Shown: positions 47,153 to 55,151 of the stretch, piece after piece | How positions within the stretch are numbered: position 1 is the first letter of the stretch | How the letters are laid out: every line of letters starts with the position of its first letter | Assembly: GCF_009617895.1 (NCBI RefSeq) | Contig: NZ_BLAW01000001.1 | Coordinates: 2,223,001-2,287,000 of the forward strand | Direction of reading: 5' to 3' | Origin: Prolixibacter sp. SD074 | Lineage (GTDB): Bacteria; Bacteroidota; Bacteroidia; Bacteroidales; Prolixibacteraceae | Length of the DNA stretch: 64,000 nt | Program-made: the position numbers and the translations under genes | The notes under the pieces: model-generated | Told to the model about the DNA's origin: nothing | Databases searched by the model: none | What the model saw: the letters and a program-made list of their open reading frames with translations, nothing else

Positions 47153-50034
47153 CGTTTCATTCCTCTTTTTCTTCGGCGCTCAACCAAAAAACGTTCTCCC
47201 ATCACAACAAATAACAACACAATAATTAATCCGATAAAATAGGGAACTTTCGTACTAAACAGTGGTGTCTGATCACCAATCAACACGTATCCTAACCAAT
47301 AATACGGGTGAGCTTTTAATGGATCGGCATTGGCCAAATGATCGAGTTTGGCTTTGCGCAACGCTTCATCCTTCGAGTACCCCTTTAGCAAGTATTTATA
47401 GAAGTTAATCATCAGCCTGGCGCTGGCAACATCCTCTACATTCCAGAGTGTCATCACAATACTGGGACAACCGGCATACAAAAATCCACGGGCTAAACTG
47501 ACAACACCCTCCCCTTTCCTCAATTTACCAGAACCGGTATTACAAGCGCTCAGAACGGCCAACCGCGCCTTCAGCTTCATATTGTAAACCTCATAGGTAT
47601 TCAGCCATCCGTCATTTATAGTATCACTTTCCGGTGAAAATACCAGCTTGGAATACATCGGCAAACTGTCGTTCAAAACCGTATGCATAGCCAAATGCAG
47701 AATATCATAATTACCTGCATCTTTCTTGAAATTGCTCTCCGTGGCTTTTGAATTATCAAACACATCACCCGAAATTAATTTCGTAATGCCTTTTACCTCC
47801 TCTTTGGCCCCTGGCAACGGCGACAAATTCTCCCTTGCCCCGTCTCTAATGGCATTAATATCGACCGTTGTTCCTTTGACATAATCGGGTGCAAAAGCAA
47901 TTAAACTATGAGGCGCCGTGGCATCGCTTTTAAAATACTGGTACAATAACGTTGCTGAATAAGAATAAGAAATCGGAAAATCCTTAATCAGGTAATGCCA
48001 TTTTCGAAAGTCCATGCGGGTTGTGTCCGGCATCGAATTAATCATCCCATCGAAGGGTAAATAAGCCAGCTTGTTGTCAGGGATAAAAATCAGCCGGTAG
48101 CCCTGCAGCTCAGACGCCGAAGGCTGAACTAAAAGCTTGTACAAACGGTAAGCAGAACGGGCATAAGCGTTGTAAGTTTTTTGGTTGGTGTTCAATACGT
48201 CCGGATTTCGAAGGAACCCGAGGAAGGTATTAATATCTTTATTGTAATTATCATTCAGCACTTGCCGCTTTACCTCACATTTCTGACTGGTAACCAAAAA
48301 GGTTATTAATTCACCAGGCTTTCCTTGTTCCGGTTCATTGACAGCATACTCAATCAACGCATCACGGTGCTTCAGATAATCCTGCAGTTTTTTCACGGTC
48401 ACCACATCATCGGAGTACTTTAGGTTATAATAGTTCGGGTAGTTTTGCTCGAACAAATGAATCAGGTCCGAATAGTTTTGCTCCAATTCATAAACCTTCG
48501 ATTGCCAACGGCCGAGCTTTACCGAATCAGGCTTATCCTTGTTATTCTCATTGAAAATAAACGCCTTATAAGCAGCAATCTCACTCTTCAATGTCTCTTC
48601 CTGGCTACGCAATGAATCGGGAATTCCCCCAAATTTCTGTGCCTTCAGGTCACGCAAAGCAGATAAAAAAGTGGCTGACTTTCCTCTTTCCGAAACTTCG
48701 AAAGCCTGTTCCAGGTAATGCCGTTCACCCGTCTTTTCATAGAGTTTGGTAGCCACATCCACGGTCTCAAAATAGGTAGACTGCTCATTCTCAGCAAGGG
48801 CTAACTTGCTATCCTGATTCAAATACCCATTCCTTAAAAGGTGAATTACCTCGATAGCCTGCTCATACGTACTCAATGAGTTTTTAAGATATTTCATTGC
48901 CGTCTCCTGCTCACCTGAATTCGTCTCTACTTCCGCCAGTTGCCGCAAAGCATCTGCCTTGTGTTTCAATATCTCCAGCATCTGACTATTGCTGAATGAA
49001 TTCTTAATGTCCGGATTCTGGGTCCAGTCTTTTTCGTCAAAATCAGGAGAAATCGCGATTAATGCCCGTTGGAAATAATCCAACGAGTTCGATAGCAAGT
49101 TCTTCTTTTCCACTAAAAATCTACTGATATCACTAGCTTTAGCAGACTTCCCCATATAAACCATGCCCATATTTACCAGAATGGCTGGAGAGGCTCCATT
49201 TTTTTGACCAAACTTCTCGTTTGCCAATTTTAACGACTTATTAAAATAAGGTAAAGACTTATCATAGTCCTCAGAATTTAGATAACACATACCAATATTG
49301 GTCAATATGTTCTCTTCATGGTAAAAATTTTCGCCGAGCTTGTTCTTCCCATATTCTAAAGCGGGAAAAAGATTCTTAAGAGCATCAGAATAATTACCCA
49401 TCCTGAGATTAATAAACCCAACTGACTCATAATAACTAAGTAACACATACACATTGCTACTATGATTTTTAAGCTCATTTACCACTTTAAAAGCATCATC
49501 AAATCTTCCTAACTGTGTATAGGCAGTCGTAAGATTTAGTAATAAGGTTAAATAAGCGGGGCCATTTATTTGTCTGGTTTTTTCAAAAATACTTTTCGAA
49601 TTCTCCAAATAAGTCAATGCCGTATTAAAGTCACCACTTTGAATATATAGAAAACCAAAATTAATGTAAAGTGTCGCCAAATTCGATAAAGCACTATCGC
49701 CCAATTGCAAATAAATCTTTTCGGAGCTAGCATAGTGTTCAAGTGCCTCCTTATCACGTCCAACTTGCCTAAACGTAATTCCTAGGTTAGAATAAACATT
49801 CGCCACTTCTTTAGATACTTTTCCGTATCGTTTCTCTCTATCTTTTATTGCTAATTGAAACTGTGATATGGCCTCTTCAAAATTTGCATTACCATATGCT
49901 TTCATTGCTTGTTGATAATGGTCTACTTGTATAGTTGAATCTACAGCTCCCAAAACCGGAGTTACCAAAAGCAGTGAAATCCCCAAAATGAGAACTTTAC
50001 AATTTAACAGAAGAAAAAGGTTATAAACTCTCAT
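47149..50034 (-). CDS. Membrane-anchored TPR-CHAT (caspase-fold) protein
   Basis: A 961-residue protein. An N-terminal signal peptide (VLILGISLLLVTPVLGA) is followed by about ten TPR repeats up to residue 440 (AMKAYGNANFEEAISQFQLA, ALTYLENSKSIFEKTRQI), a coiled-coil linker and a CHAT domain at about 640-925. The catalytic dyad is intact: His784 in LHLAMHT and Cys831 in LSACNTGSGKLRKGEG. A C-terminal membrane helix (about 932-949) and a basic tail (ERRRKRGMKR) anchor it, so TPRs and protease face the periplasm. It is divergent to two GG-leader peptide genes 213 bp away. CHAT proteases act on specific partners; which one is unknown. Confidence 0.88.
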   Translation of the reverse strand: MRVYNLFLLLNCKVLILGISLLLVTPVLGAVDSTIQVDHYQQAMKAYGNANFEEAISQFQLAIKDREKRYGKVSKEVANVYSNLGITFRQVGRDKEALEHYASSEKIYLQLGDSALSNLATLYINFGFLYIQSGDFNTALTYLENSKSIFEKTRQINGPAYLTLLLNLTTAYTQLGRFDDAFKVVNELKNHSSNVYVLLSYYESVGFINLRMGNYSDALKNLFPALEYGKNKLGENFYHEENILTNIGMCYLNSEDYDKSLPYFNKSLKLANEKFGQKNGASPAILVNMGMVYMGKSAKASDISRFLVEKKNLLSNSLDYFQRALIAISPDFDEKDWTQNPDIKNSFSNSQMLEILKHKADALRQLAEVETNSGEQETAMKYLKNSLSTYEQAIEVIHLLRNGYLNQDSKLALAENEQSTYFETVDVATKLYEKTGERHYLEQAFEVSERGKSATFLSALRDLKAQKFGGIPDSLRSQEETLKSEIAAYKAFIFNENNKDKPDSVKLGRWQSKVYELEQNYSDLIHLFEQNYPNYYNLKYSDDVVTVKKLQDYLKHRDALIEYAVNEPEQGKPGELITFLVTSQKCEVKRQVLNDNYNKDINTFLGFLRNPDVLNTNQKTYNAYARSAYRLYKLLVQPSASELQGYRLIFIPDNKLAYLPFDGMINSMPDTTRMDFRKWHYLIKDFPISYSYSATLLYQYFKSDATAPHSLIAFAPDYVKGTTVDINAIRDGARENLSPLPGAKEEVKGITKLISGDVFDNSKATESNFKKDAGNYDILHLAMHTVLNDSLPMYSKLVFSPESDTINDGWLNTYEVYNMKLKARLAVLSACNTGSGKLRKGEGVVSLARGFLYAGCPSIVMTLWNVEDVASARLMINFYKYLLKGYSKDEALRKAKLDHLANADPLKAHPYYWLGYVLIGDQTPLFSTKVPYFIGLIIVLLFVVMGERFLVERRRKRGMKR

Positions 50035-50165
50035 TGACCTTCAATAATAAAGTACCACTCACAAAAATAAGTTTTATTATCGATAAATAAACACTCCCTC
50101 ATCACGCTAATATACTGCATTTTACCCGACAATATTTATTTTATTTGTTTTTTTCCTGATTTTAG

Positions 50166-50196
50166 GGGTAACCTTTTCATCATTTCCGGTATTAAC
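50166..50196 (+). promoter_or_regulatory. Candidate ECF promoter, peptide genes
   Basis: GGGTAACCTTTT (50166-50177), 11 bp, GTATTAAC (50189-50196), then A-AGTG. It matches the sigma-operon copy in 11 of 12, 8 of 8 and 4 of 4 positions with the same spacing, while the 11 intervening bases differ. It lies about 50 bp upstream of the first peptide gene. Confidence 0.7.
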
Positions 50197-50247
50197 AAGT
50201 GCAAGGAAACAAATAAGGAACATGTTTAACCATTAAAAGCATTTGTT

Positions 50248-50355
50248 ATGAATTCTCTTTCAAATTTGGAAATTCTGTCTACAGAAGAATTATCAACCGT
50301 AAAAGGTGGTCAAGTTGGAATAGCTTTGCCTCCTGGTGGAGAGGTTCTTCAGTAG
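50248..50355 (+). CDS. Double-glycine-leader peptide precursor 1 (35 aa)
   Basis: A complete 35-codon gene with ATG start and TAG stop. Residues 1-21 form a leader ending EILSTEELSTVKGG, the LSxxEL-xIxGG pattern of bacteriocin and natural-product precursors cut after GG by C39-type peptidases. The predicted core is QVGIALPPGGEVLQ, 14 residues, without Cys, Ser or Thr, so no lanthionine or disulfide chemistry is suggested. It is a duplicate of the next gene (158 bp period), with the same TTTAACCATT sequence upstream. No C39 transporter is in the window. Family and target unknown; perhaps a secreted signal or a CHAT substrate. Confidence 0.8.
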   Translation: MNSLSNLEILSTEELSTVKGGQVGIALPPGGEVLQ

Positions 50356-50405
50356 TAAGTAACACTTTTGATTATCTAGTTGTTTAACCATTTAAGTATT
50401 CTGTT

Positions 50406-50513
50406 ATGAAATCTATCTCAACCTTCGAAATTCTCTCAAATGAGGAATTGTCTACTATTAAAGGCGGACAGGTAGGTATTGCATTGTATCCCGGTGGTGA
50501 AGTAATGCAATAA
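50406..50513 (+). CDS. Double-glycine-leader peptide precursor 2 (35 aa)
   Basis: Second complete 35-codon gene, ATG to TAA. The leader ends EILSNEELSTIKGG and the core is QVGIALYPGGEVMQ, differing from the first core at two positions only (P to Y, L to M), both by non-synonymous changes, while the leader differs at seven. Leader and core lengths are identical (21 and 14). The gap to the first gene is 50 bp and carries a repeat of the TTTAACCATTTAA stretch before the start. It should be on the same transcript. Confidence 0.8.
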   Translation: MKSISTFEILSNEELSTIKGGQVGIALYPGGEVMQ

Positions 50514-50685
50514 ACTCCAAATCAGATAAACTGAAAGAAGATATTAATCGTATTGCCTCGATGGATACATTGAACTCGGTGTATTTATCATTTTCAAAGC
50601 GTTCTTTACAGTTCTTGTAATATCCTGGCAATCGAATTCAATATCCAAAGCAGTTTGAAGCACTAAGAAGAAATTAAATTACACG
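50514..50685. other. Short intergenic region after the peptide genes
   Basis: About 170 bp without a complete gene. One frame (from about 50545) reads a hydrophobic run GVFIIFKAFFTVLVISW but has no start codon, so it may be a decayed small membrane protein. Confidence 0.35.
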
Positions 50686-51837
50686 TTAGTCTTTTTTTGA
50701 GGACTTTTTAGAGCCCTGGTAAAGTTGATAACACCGGTAGCTGCATTCTAAAGCACCATTGTAAAGTGTCATCTTTTCTGCAGGCCGTAAGCCAACACTT
50801 TTCAGGCCATCTTTCGAGCTGGAGATCATCCAGGCTTCAAAGCCGGAAAAATTATTTTTCAAACTATCTCCTATCATCTGATAGAGTGCACGTAATGAAA
50901 ATGGCTTCAAACGTTCTCCGTAAGGCGGATTGGTAATAATAATCCCATCACTGAATGGTGGTTGTAGTTGGGCAAAATCCATCGTATCTACTTCGATGTG
51001 TTTGGATAAGCCGGCATTTTTGATGTTTGCCCGTGCGATAGCTACATTGCGGGTCGAAATATCCGAACCGACAATTTTCCCGTCGAAATCTTTCTCATAA
51101 TCGGCGTTATAGATTTCCTCCAACAACTCCTCGTCGAAATCGAGCCAACGTTCGAAACCAAATGCTTTACGGTACATTCCCGGAGGAATTCCCAAAGCAA
51201 TCATGGCAGCCTCAATCAACAAAGTTCCCGAGCCGCACATTGGGTCGAGGAAATTCTTTTTTCCATCCCAGCCTGACAACAAAATCATTCCCGCACCCAA
51301 AACTTCGTTAACCGGCGCTTCGGTTTGTGCTACACGGTAACCACGTTTATGAAGCGATTCCCCCGAGCTGTCAAGTGCCACGGAACATTTATTACCGGTT
51401 AAATGGACATTAATACGGATATCCGGATCGTCCGTATTGACAGAAGGTCGTTTACGGGTCTTTTCCCTGAATTGATCGACAATAGCATCTTTCACTTTCA
51501 TGGAAACATACATGGAATTGATGAAAATCTCTGAACTGACAACACTGTCAACTGAAATCGTTTTTCCAAGCTCGATGAACTTTGACCAATCGACTTTCTT
51601 TGCACCGGCATATAAATCATCCCGGTCGTTTACCTCGAATTCTGCAATGGGTTTCAGAATTCGAAGGGCTGTTCTCAGGCAAAAGTTGGCTTTGTAAAGT
51701 GTCTCTTTTGTACCTTCAAAGGTAACGGCACGTCTTTCTTCTTTAATATTCTCAGCCCCCAGTATCCCGAGCTCGCTGGCCAAAACGCCCTCCAAACCGG
51801 CGAATGTTTTGGCAACCATCTGAAACTTTTCCATCAA
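50686..51837 (-). CDS. THUMP-domain class I SAM RNA methyltransferase (RlmL-like)
   Basis: A 383-residue guanosine-N2 methyltransferase-type protein acting on rRNA or tRNA. The N-terminal ferredoxin-like/THUMP part (residues 1-160, FQMVAKTFAGLEGVLASELG) is followed by the methyltransferase: LDPMCGSGTLLIEAAMIALG (SAM motif I), IVGSDISTRNVAIARANIKN, and the catalytic IITNPPYGERL (NPPY). The C-terminal tail is Lys/Ser rich (GSKKSSKKD). Length corresponds to RlmL without the RlmK part. Confidence 0.92.
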   Translation of the reverse strand: MMEKFQMVAKTFAGLEGVLASELGILGAENIKEERRAVTFEGTKETLYKANFCLRTALRILKPIAEFEVNDRDDLYAGAKKVDWSKFIELGKTISVDSVVSSEIFINSMYVSMKVKDAIVDQFREKTRKRPSVNTDDPDIRINVHLTGNKCSVALDSSGESLHKRGYRVAQTEAPVNEVLGAGMILLSGWDGKKNFLDPMCGSGTLLIEAAMIALGIPPGMYRKAFGFERWLDFDEELLEEIYNADYEKDFDGKIVGSDISTRNVAIARANIKNAGLSKHIEVDTMDFAQLQPPFSDGIIITNPPYGERLKPFSLRALYQMIGDSLKNNFSGFEAWMISSSKDGLKSVGLRPAEKMTLYNGALECSYRCYQLYQGSKKSSKKD

Positions 51838-51900
51838 TGCATTGATTTATCCATTTGTCCGGCAAAGTTAACCGAATCGCGGATAAATCAAACCAAAGGT

Positions 51901-52836
51901 TTAAATTCCACTTCCATCAACAAATTCAGCCTGACGGCTTTTTACCTGAACAACTTTCGAATGCGGCGGCAAACTATTGGTTACCCACACGTTACCACCA
52001 ATCACAGAATCATGTCCGATGGTAATTCGTCCAAGTACAGTGGCATTGGAATAGACCACCACATTGTCTTCCACAATCGGGTGACGTGGAATTCCTTTAA
52101 TCGGGTTGCCATTTTCATCAAGTGGGAAGCTTTTCGCGCCAAGCGTAACTCCCTGGTAAAGTTTCACATTTTTACCAATCACACTGGTCGAGCCTATAAC
52201 CACACCGGTACCATGGTCAATACTGAAATATTCTCCAATCTCCGCGCGGGGATGAATGTCGATCCCGGTTTCAGAATGTGCCATCTCCGTAATAATGCGG
52301 GGAATCAACGGGACCTCCAGTTTTAGCAAATGATGAGCAATACGGTAATTGGAAATAGCCCGGGTGGCCGGATAACAGAAAATAACTTCTCCAATTCCGT
52401 TCGCAGCCGGGTCGCCCAAATAGGCAGCATTCAAATCTGTTGTTAAAACCCGCCTGATTTCGGGTAAACCTTCAATAAATTTGGTGGCAATTTGGGAAGC
52501 GTCTTTTTCCAACTGGAGCATTTCCGGACGTTCAGACTCGTTACAAGAGAAACACAAACCGGCAAGAATCTGCTCAGAGATTAGTTCAAACACTTCATCA
52601 ATCATTACACCAATGTAATACTCGATGGTCCCGAGGTTTAAATTGATATCGCCAAAATAGCCGGGGAAGATGACCTGCCTGATCTTATCGACCATTTTAG
52701 CCAGCTTATCAATGGACGGCATAGGCTCTCCCAGCCGATGCTCGTGGCATACCAAATCATACAATTTAGGGTCTGACAAATCCCTGATGACTTTTGTCAG
52801 GCGGGTGTCTATATCTTTCTGATTAATCTTTCTCAT
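51901..52836 (-). CDS. cysE: Serine O-acetyltransferase
   Basis: A 311-residue enzyme making O-acetylserine from serine and acetyl-CoA. The N-terminal helical domain is followed by left-handed beta-helix hexapeptide repeats from about residue 195 (IHPRAEIGEYFSIDHGTGVV, GSTSVIGKNVKLYQGVTLGA), with the catalytic Asp/His in SIDHGTG and the HPIVEDNVVVY loop. The C terminus PPHSKVVQVKS fits the EpsC-like group, which can bind CysK. The gene overlaps cysK by 14 bp, so the cysteine pathway is translated as a unit. Confidence 0.93.
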   Translation of the reverse strand: MRKINQKDIDTRLTKVIRDLSDPKLYDLVCHEHRLGEPMPSIDKLAKMVDKIRQVIFPGYFGDINLNLGTIEYYIGVMIDEVFELISEQILAGLCFSCNESERPEMLQLEKDASQIATKFIEGLPEIRRVLTTDLNAAYLGDPAANGIGEVIFCYPATRAISNYRIAHHLLKLEVPLIPRIITEMAHSETGIDIHPRAEIGEYFSIDHGTGVVIGSTSVIGKNVKLYQGVTLGAKSFPLDENGNPIKGIPRHPIVEDNVVVYSNATVLGRITIGHDSVIGGNVWVTNSLPPHSKVVQVKSRQAEFVDGSGI

Positions 52837-53761
52837 AATGATTATTGAATAATGGGGTGCTTAAGTATCGTTCTCCTGTATCACAAATAATGGTTACAAT
52901 CCGCTTGTTCTTGTTTTCCGGCCGCATGGCAATTTCGAGTGCTGCATAAACATTCGCGCCCGATGAAATACCGCAAAAAATACCTTCCTCAGTGCTGAGC
53001 CGTCGGGCAATATCAAAAGCATTGTCATTCGAAACACAACAGACCTCATCGTAACATGAGGTATTCAATACTTCCGGAATAAAACCAGGACCAATTCCCT
53101 GAATTTTATGTCCTCCCGGTCCCTTTCCCGATAAAATGGCTGAATCTTCAGGTTCCACCACCATGGTTTGGATTTCCGGGTTCAATTTTTTCAGTTTTTC
53201 TGAAACTCCCGTTATCGTACCGCCTGTCCCGGCGCCTGCAACGAAAATATCAACGGTCCCATCTGTGTCATTCCATATTTCATATGCGGTAGTTTCCCGG
53301 TGCATTTCGGGATTTGCCGGATTGGAAAACTGCATAGGGACAAAACTATCCGGGATTTCAGCTTTCAATTGTTGCGCTTTCGCAATTGATCCTTTCATCC
53401 CTTCCTTGCCGGGAGTCAGGATCACTTCAGCACCATACGCCTCGATAATCATACGACGCTCGACCGTTGCTGTCTCAGGCATGACAATTTTTAATGCGTA
53501 ACCTTTCGATGCACAAACCATCGCCAGTCCAACGCCGGTATTGCCACTTGTCGGTTCAATGATTATGGTAGATGAATTAATCAATCCATCTCGCTCAGCT
53601 GCCTGGATAAGTGCCAGTCCTAAACGATCTTTTACCGAGCCACCAGGATTCAAGGATTCCAGCTTCACTAACACTTCCGCGTCTATACCTTGCGTCAATT
53701 TATTTAATCGGACCAGAGGAGTTTGGCCAATCAATTCCGTAATGTTTTGTGCAATCTTCAT
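52823..53761 (-). CDS. cysK: Cysteine synthase
   Basis: A PLP enzyme forming cysteine from O-acetylserine and sulfide. From ATG 53761 (MKIAQNITELIGQTPLVRLN) it has about 312 residues. The PLP lysine lies in NPGGSVKDRLGLAL, the substrate loop in EPTSGNTGVGLAM, and the phosphate loop in GAGTGGTITGVS. An in-frame ATG at 53779 is also possible. It overlaps cysE by 14 bp. No regulator for sulfur is seen in the window. Confidence 0.95.
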   Translation of the reverse strand: MKIAQNITELIGQTPLVRLNKLTQGIDAEVLVKLESLNPGGSVKDRLGLALIQAAERDGLINSSTIIIEPTSGNTGVGLAMVCASKGYALKIVMPETATVERRMIIEAYGAEVILTPGKEGMKGSIAKAQQLKAEIPDSFVPMQFSNPANPEMHRETTAYEIWNDTDGTVDIFVAGAGTGGTITGVSEKLKKLNPEIQTMVVEPEDSAILSGKGPGGHKIQGIGPGFIPEVLNTSCYDEVCCVSNDNAFDIARRLSTEEGIFCGISSGANVYAALEIAMRPENKNKRIVTIICDTGERYLSTPLFNNHYEKD

Positions 53762-53941
53762 GTGGTTTATTTTCAGCATCGATGACGGAAGTTTCGAAAG
53801 TGAGGTACCTACTCAAAACATCGTCATCCGATGATACAGGCAAAACTAAGAGGGGCACATTTTCGAGCGGTTAATTCAATCTCAAAAAATGTTACCGAAT
53901 ACTTAAAGTTACCGATCATTTCATGCCATGCATAACAAATG

Positions 53942-54484
53942 TTAGCGGCAATGGTTTTTAAATTCGTCATCGAGCAATTTCAGCGCATTATTCAGCCGGT
54001 TTTCCCCGCTCCCGGAAACCATGGCGTAACGGAATCCGAATGACTCAATTTCACGGCAATACATTTGCATCAACTCATTTCTTTTTTCGCCACCATTTTC
54101 TCTCACGGCATCCGGAATCCAGGGAAGGTCGGTATCACAAACCAAAAACAGATCGATTTGGGAATTATTGATGTGTTCCGTTATCCACCGGGGACATTCA
54201 CCATACACCACATCGAACCAGATTTTCGTAATGATGAACCAGGTATCGAAAAACAGAAATTCGTTTTGAGCTTTCGCCTGAAACTCTTTTTCCTGAGAAA
54301 GCTGATGCCGGGCAATGGCCTCAACGTCCTCGCGGGTATAAGGCCGCCCCAGATTTTCCACATAACTCCGTGCATATTCCGGAACCCATGCAGTATGAAA
54401 ATGCCCCGCCAATCCTCGGGCCAATTCTGTTTTCCCGGTAGATTCGGAACCGGTGATCACGATTCGTTTTATTCTTTCTGCCAT
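53942..54484 (-). CDS. NadR-type ribosylnicotinamide kinase-like ATPase
   Basis: A 180-residue AAA_28/NadR-C-type P-loop kinase. Walker A is VITGSESTGKTELARGLAGH, followed by WVPEYARSYVENLGRPYT and a Walker B-like FLFFDTWFIITKIW; IDLFLVCDTDLPW is the family strand. It lacks the nucleotidyltransferase domain of full NadR. It starts 3 bp after the PnuC stop, so imported nicotinamide riboside is most likely phosphorylated here to NMN, which also drives uptake. Confidence 0.88.
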   Translation of the reverse strand: MAERIKRIVITGSESTGKTELARGLAGHFHTAWVPEYARSYVENLGRPYTREDVEAIARHQLSQEKEFQAKAQNEFLFFDTWFIITKIWFDVVYGECPRWITEHINNSQIDLFLVCDTDLPWIPDAVRENGGEKRNELMQMYCREIESFGFRYAMVSGSGENRLNNALKLLDDEFKNHCR

Positions 54485-54487
54485 AAG

Positions 54488-55087
54488 TTACCGGTTGTTC
54501 ATTAAATCCTTTCGCCATTCTTTAAAACCGACTACAGCCATGACAGTATAGACAAAAAATAAGATTGTTGTGGCATATAATCCTTTGTAAATATACAATC
54601 CCAACGAAACAGCATCGATAATTACCCAAAGTAACCAATGTTCGAGCTTTTTACGGGCCAGCATCCAGGTAGCAACAATACTCAGCGCTGTCGTAAATGA
54701 ATCCCAGTAAGGAACCGGAGAATCCGTGAAATCGATCAGGATATACGCAATTCCGACATACAACAGCAAGTTAACAATGAAGAGCTTTACCCAAAGTACA
54801 AATGAGGTCCGGGACACCTTTAACTCACCATGGTTATTGCTATTACCGTTCCCGTGAAGCCAGGCATGCCATCCGTAAATACTGATGAAGACGTAGTAAA
54901 ACTGCAAACCCATGTCGGCATAAAACTTCGACACGAAAAAGACATACACGTAGAGCGCCGAAGAGAGCAATCCCAGCGGCCAGGTCAAAATGCTTTGACG
55001 GATGGAAAAATAGAGATAAGCCAGGCCGGAAATGGCCCCGCTGACCTCGACCCAATGCTCCTGTAACCAGGATAAAATTTCAGTCAT
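54488..55087 (-). CDS. pnuC: Nicotinamide riboside transporter PnuC
   Basis: A 199-residue inner-membrane protein with about seven helices. It has the PnuC features LAYLYFSIRQSILTWPLGLL, FYYVFISIYGWHAWLHG, which includes the conserved Trp-rich stretch, and LLWVIIDAVSLGLYIYKGLY. PnuC works by facilitated diffusion, with trapping by kinase. Directly coupled to the NadR-type kinase downstream. Related thiamine transporters (PnuT) pair with other kinases, so the kinase supports a nicotinamide riboside role. Confidence 0.92.
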   Translation of the reverse strand: MTEILSWLQEHWVEVSGAISGLAYLYFSIRQSILTWPLGLLSSALYVYVFFVSKFYADMGLQFYYVFISIYGWHAWLHGNGNSNNHGELKVSRTSFVLWVKLFIVNLLLYVGIAYILIDFTDSPVPYWDSFTTALSIVATWMLARKKLEHWLLWVIIDAVSLGLYIYKGLYATTILFFVYTVMAVVGFKEWRKDLMNNR

Positions 55088-55101
55088 TACTGCACATAAA
55101 A

Positions 55102-55128
55102 GAAGTCCGGCCGAGATGGCCGGACTGA
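55102..55128 (-). terminator. Terminator of the S41 peptidase gene
   Basis: On minus, AGTCCGGCC / GGCCGGACT hairpin (55104-55126) followed by TTCTTTT, 25 bp after the stop of the S41 peptidase and just upstream of pnuC. Confidence 0.7.
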
Positions 55129-55151
55129 TAATATCTTCTCACTCTGACGAC

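Noticed and set aside
50545-50660. Hydrophobic frame after the peptide genes as third small gene
   Set aside because: No start codon in the frame and a stop directly before it.
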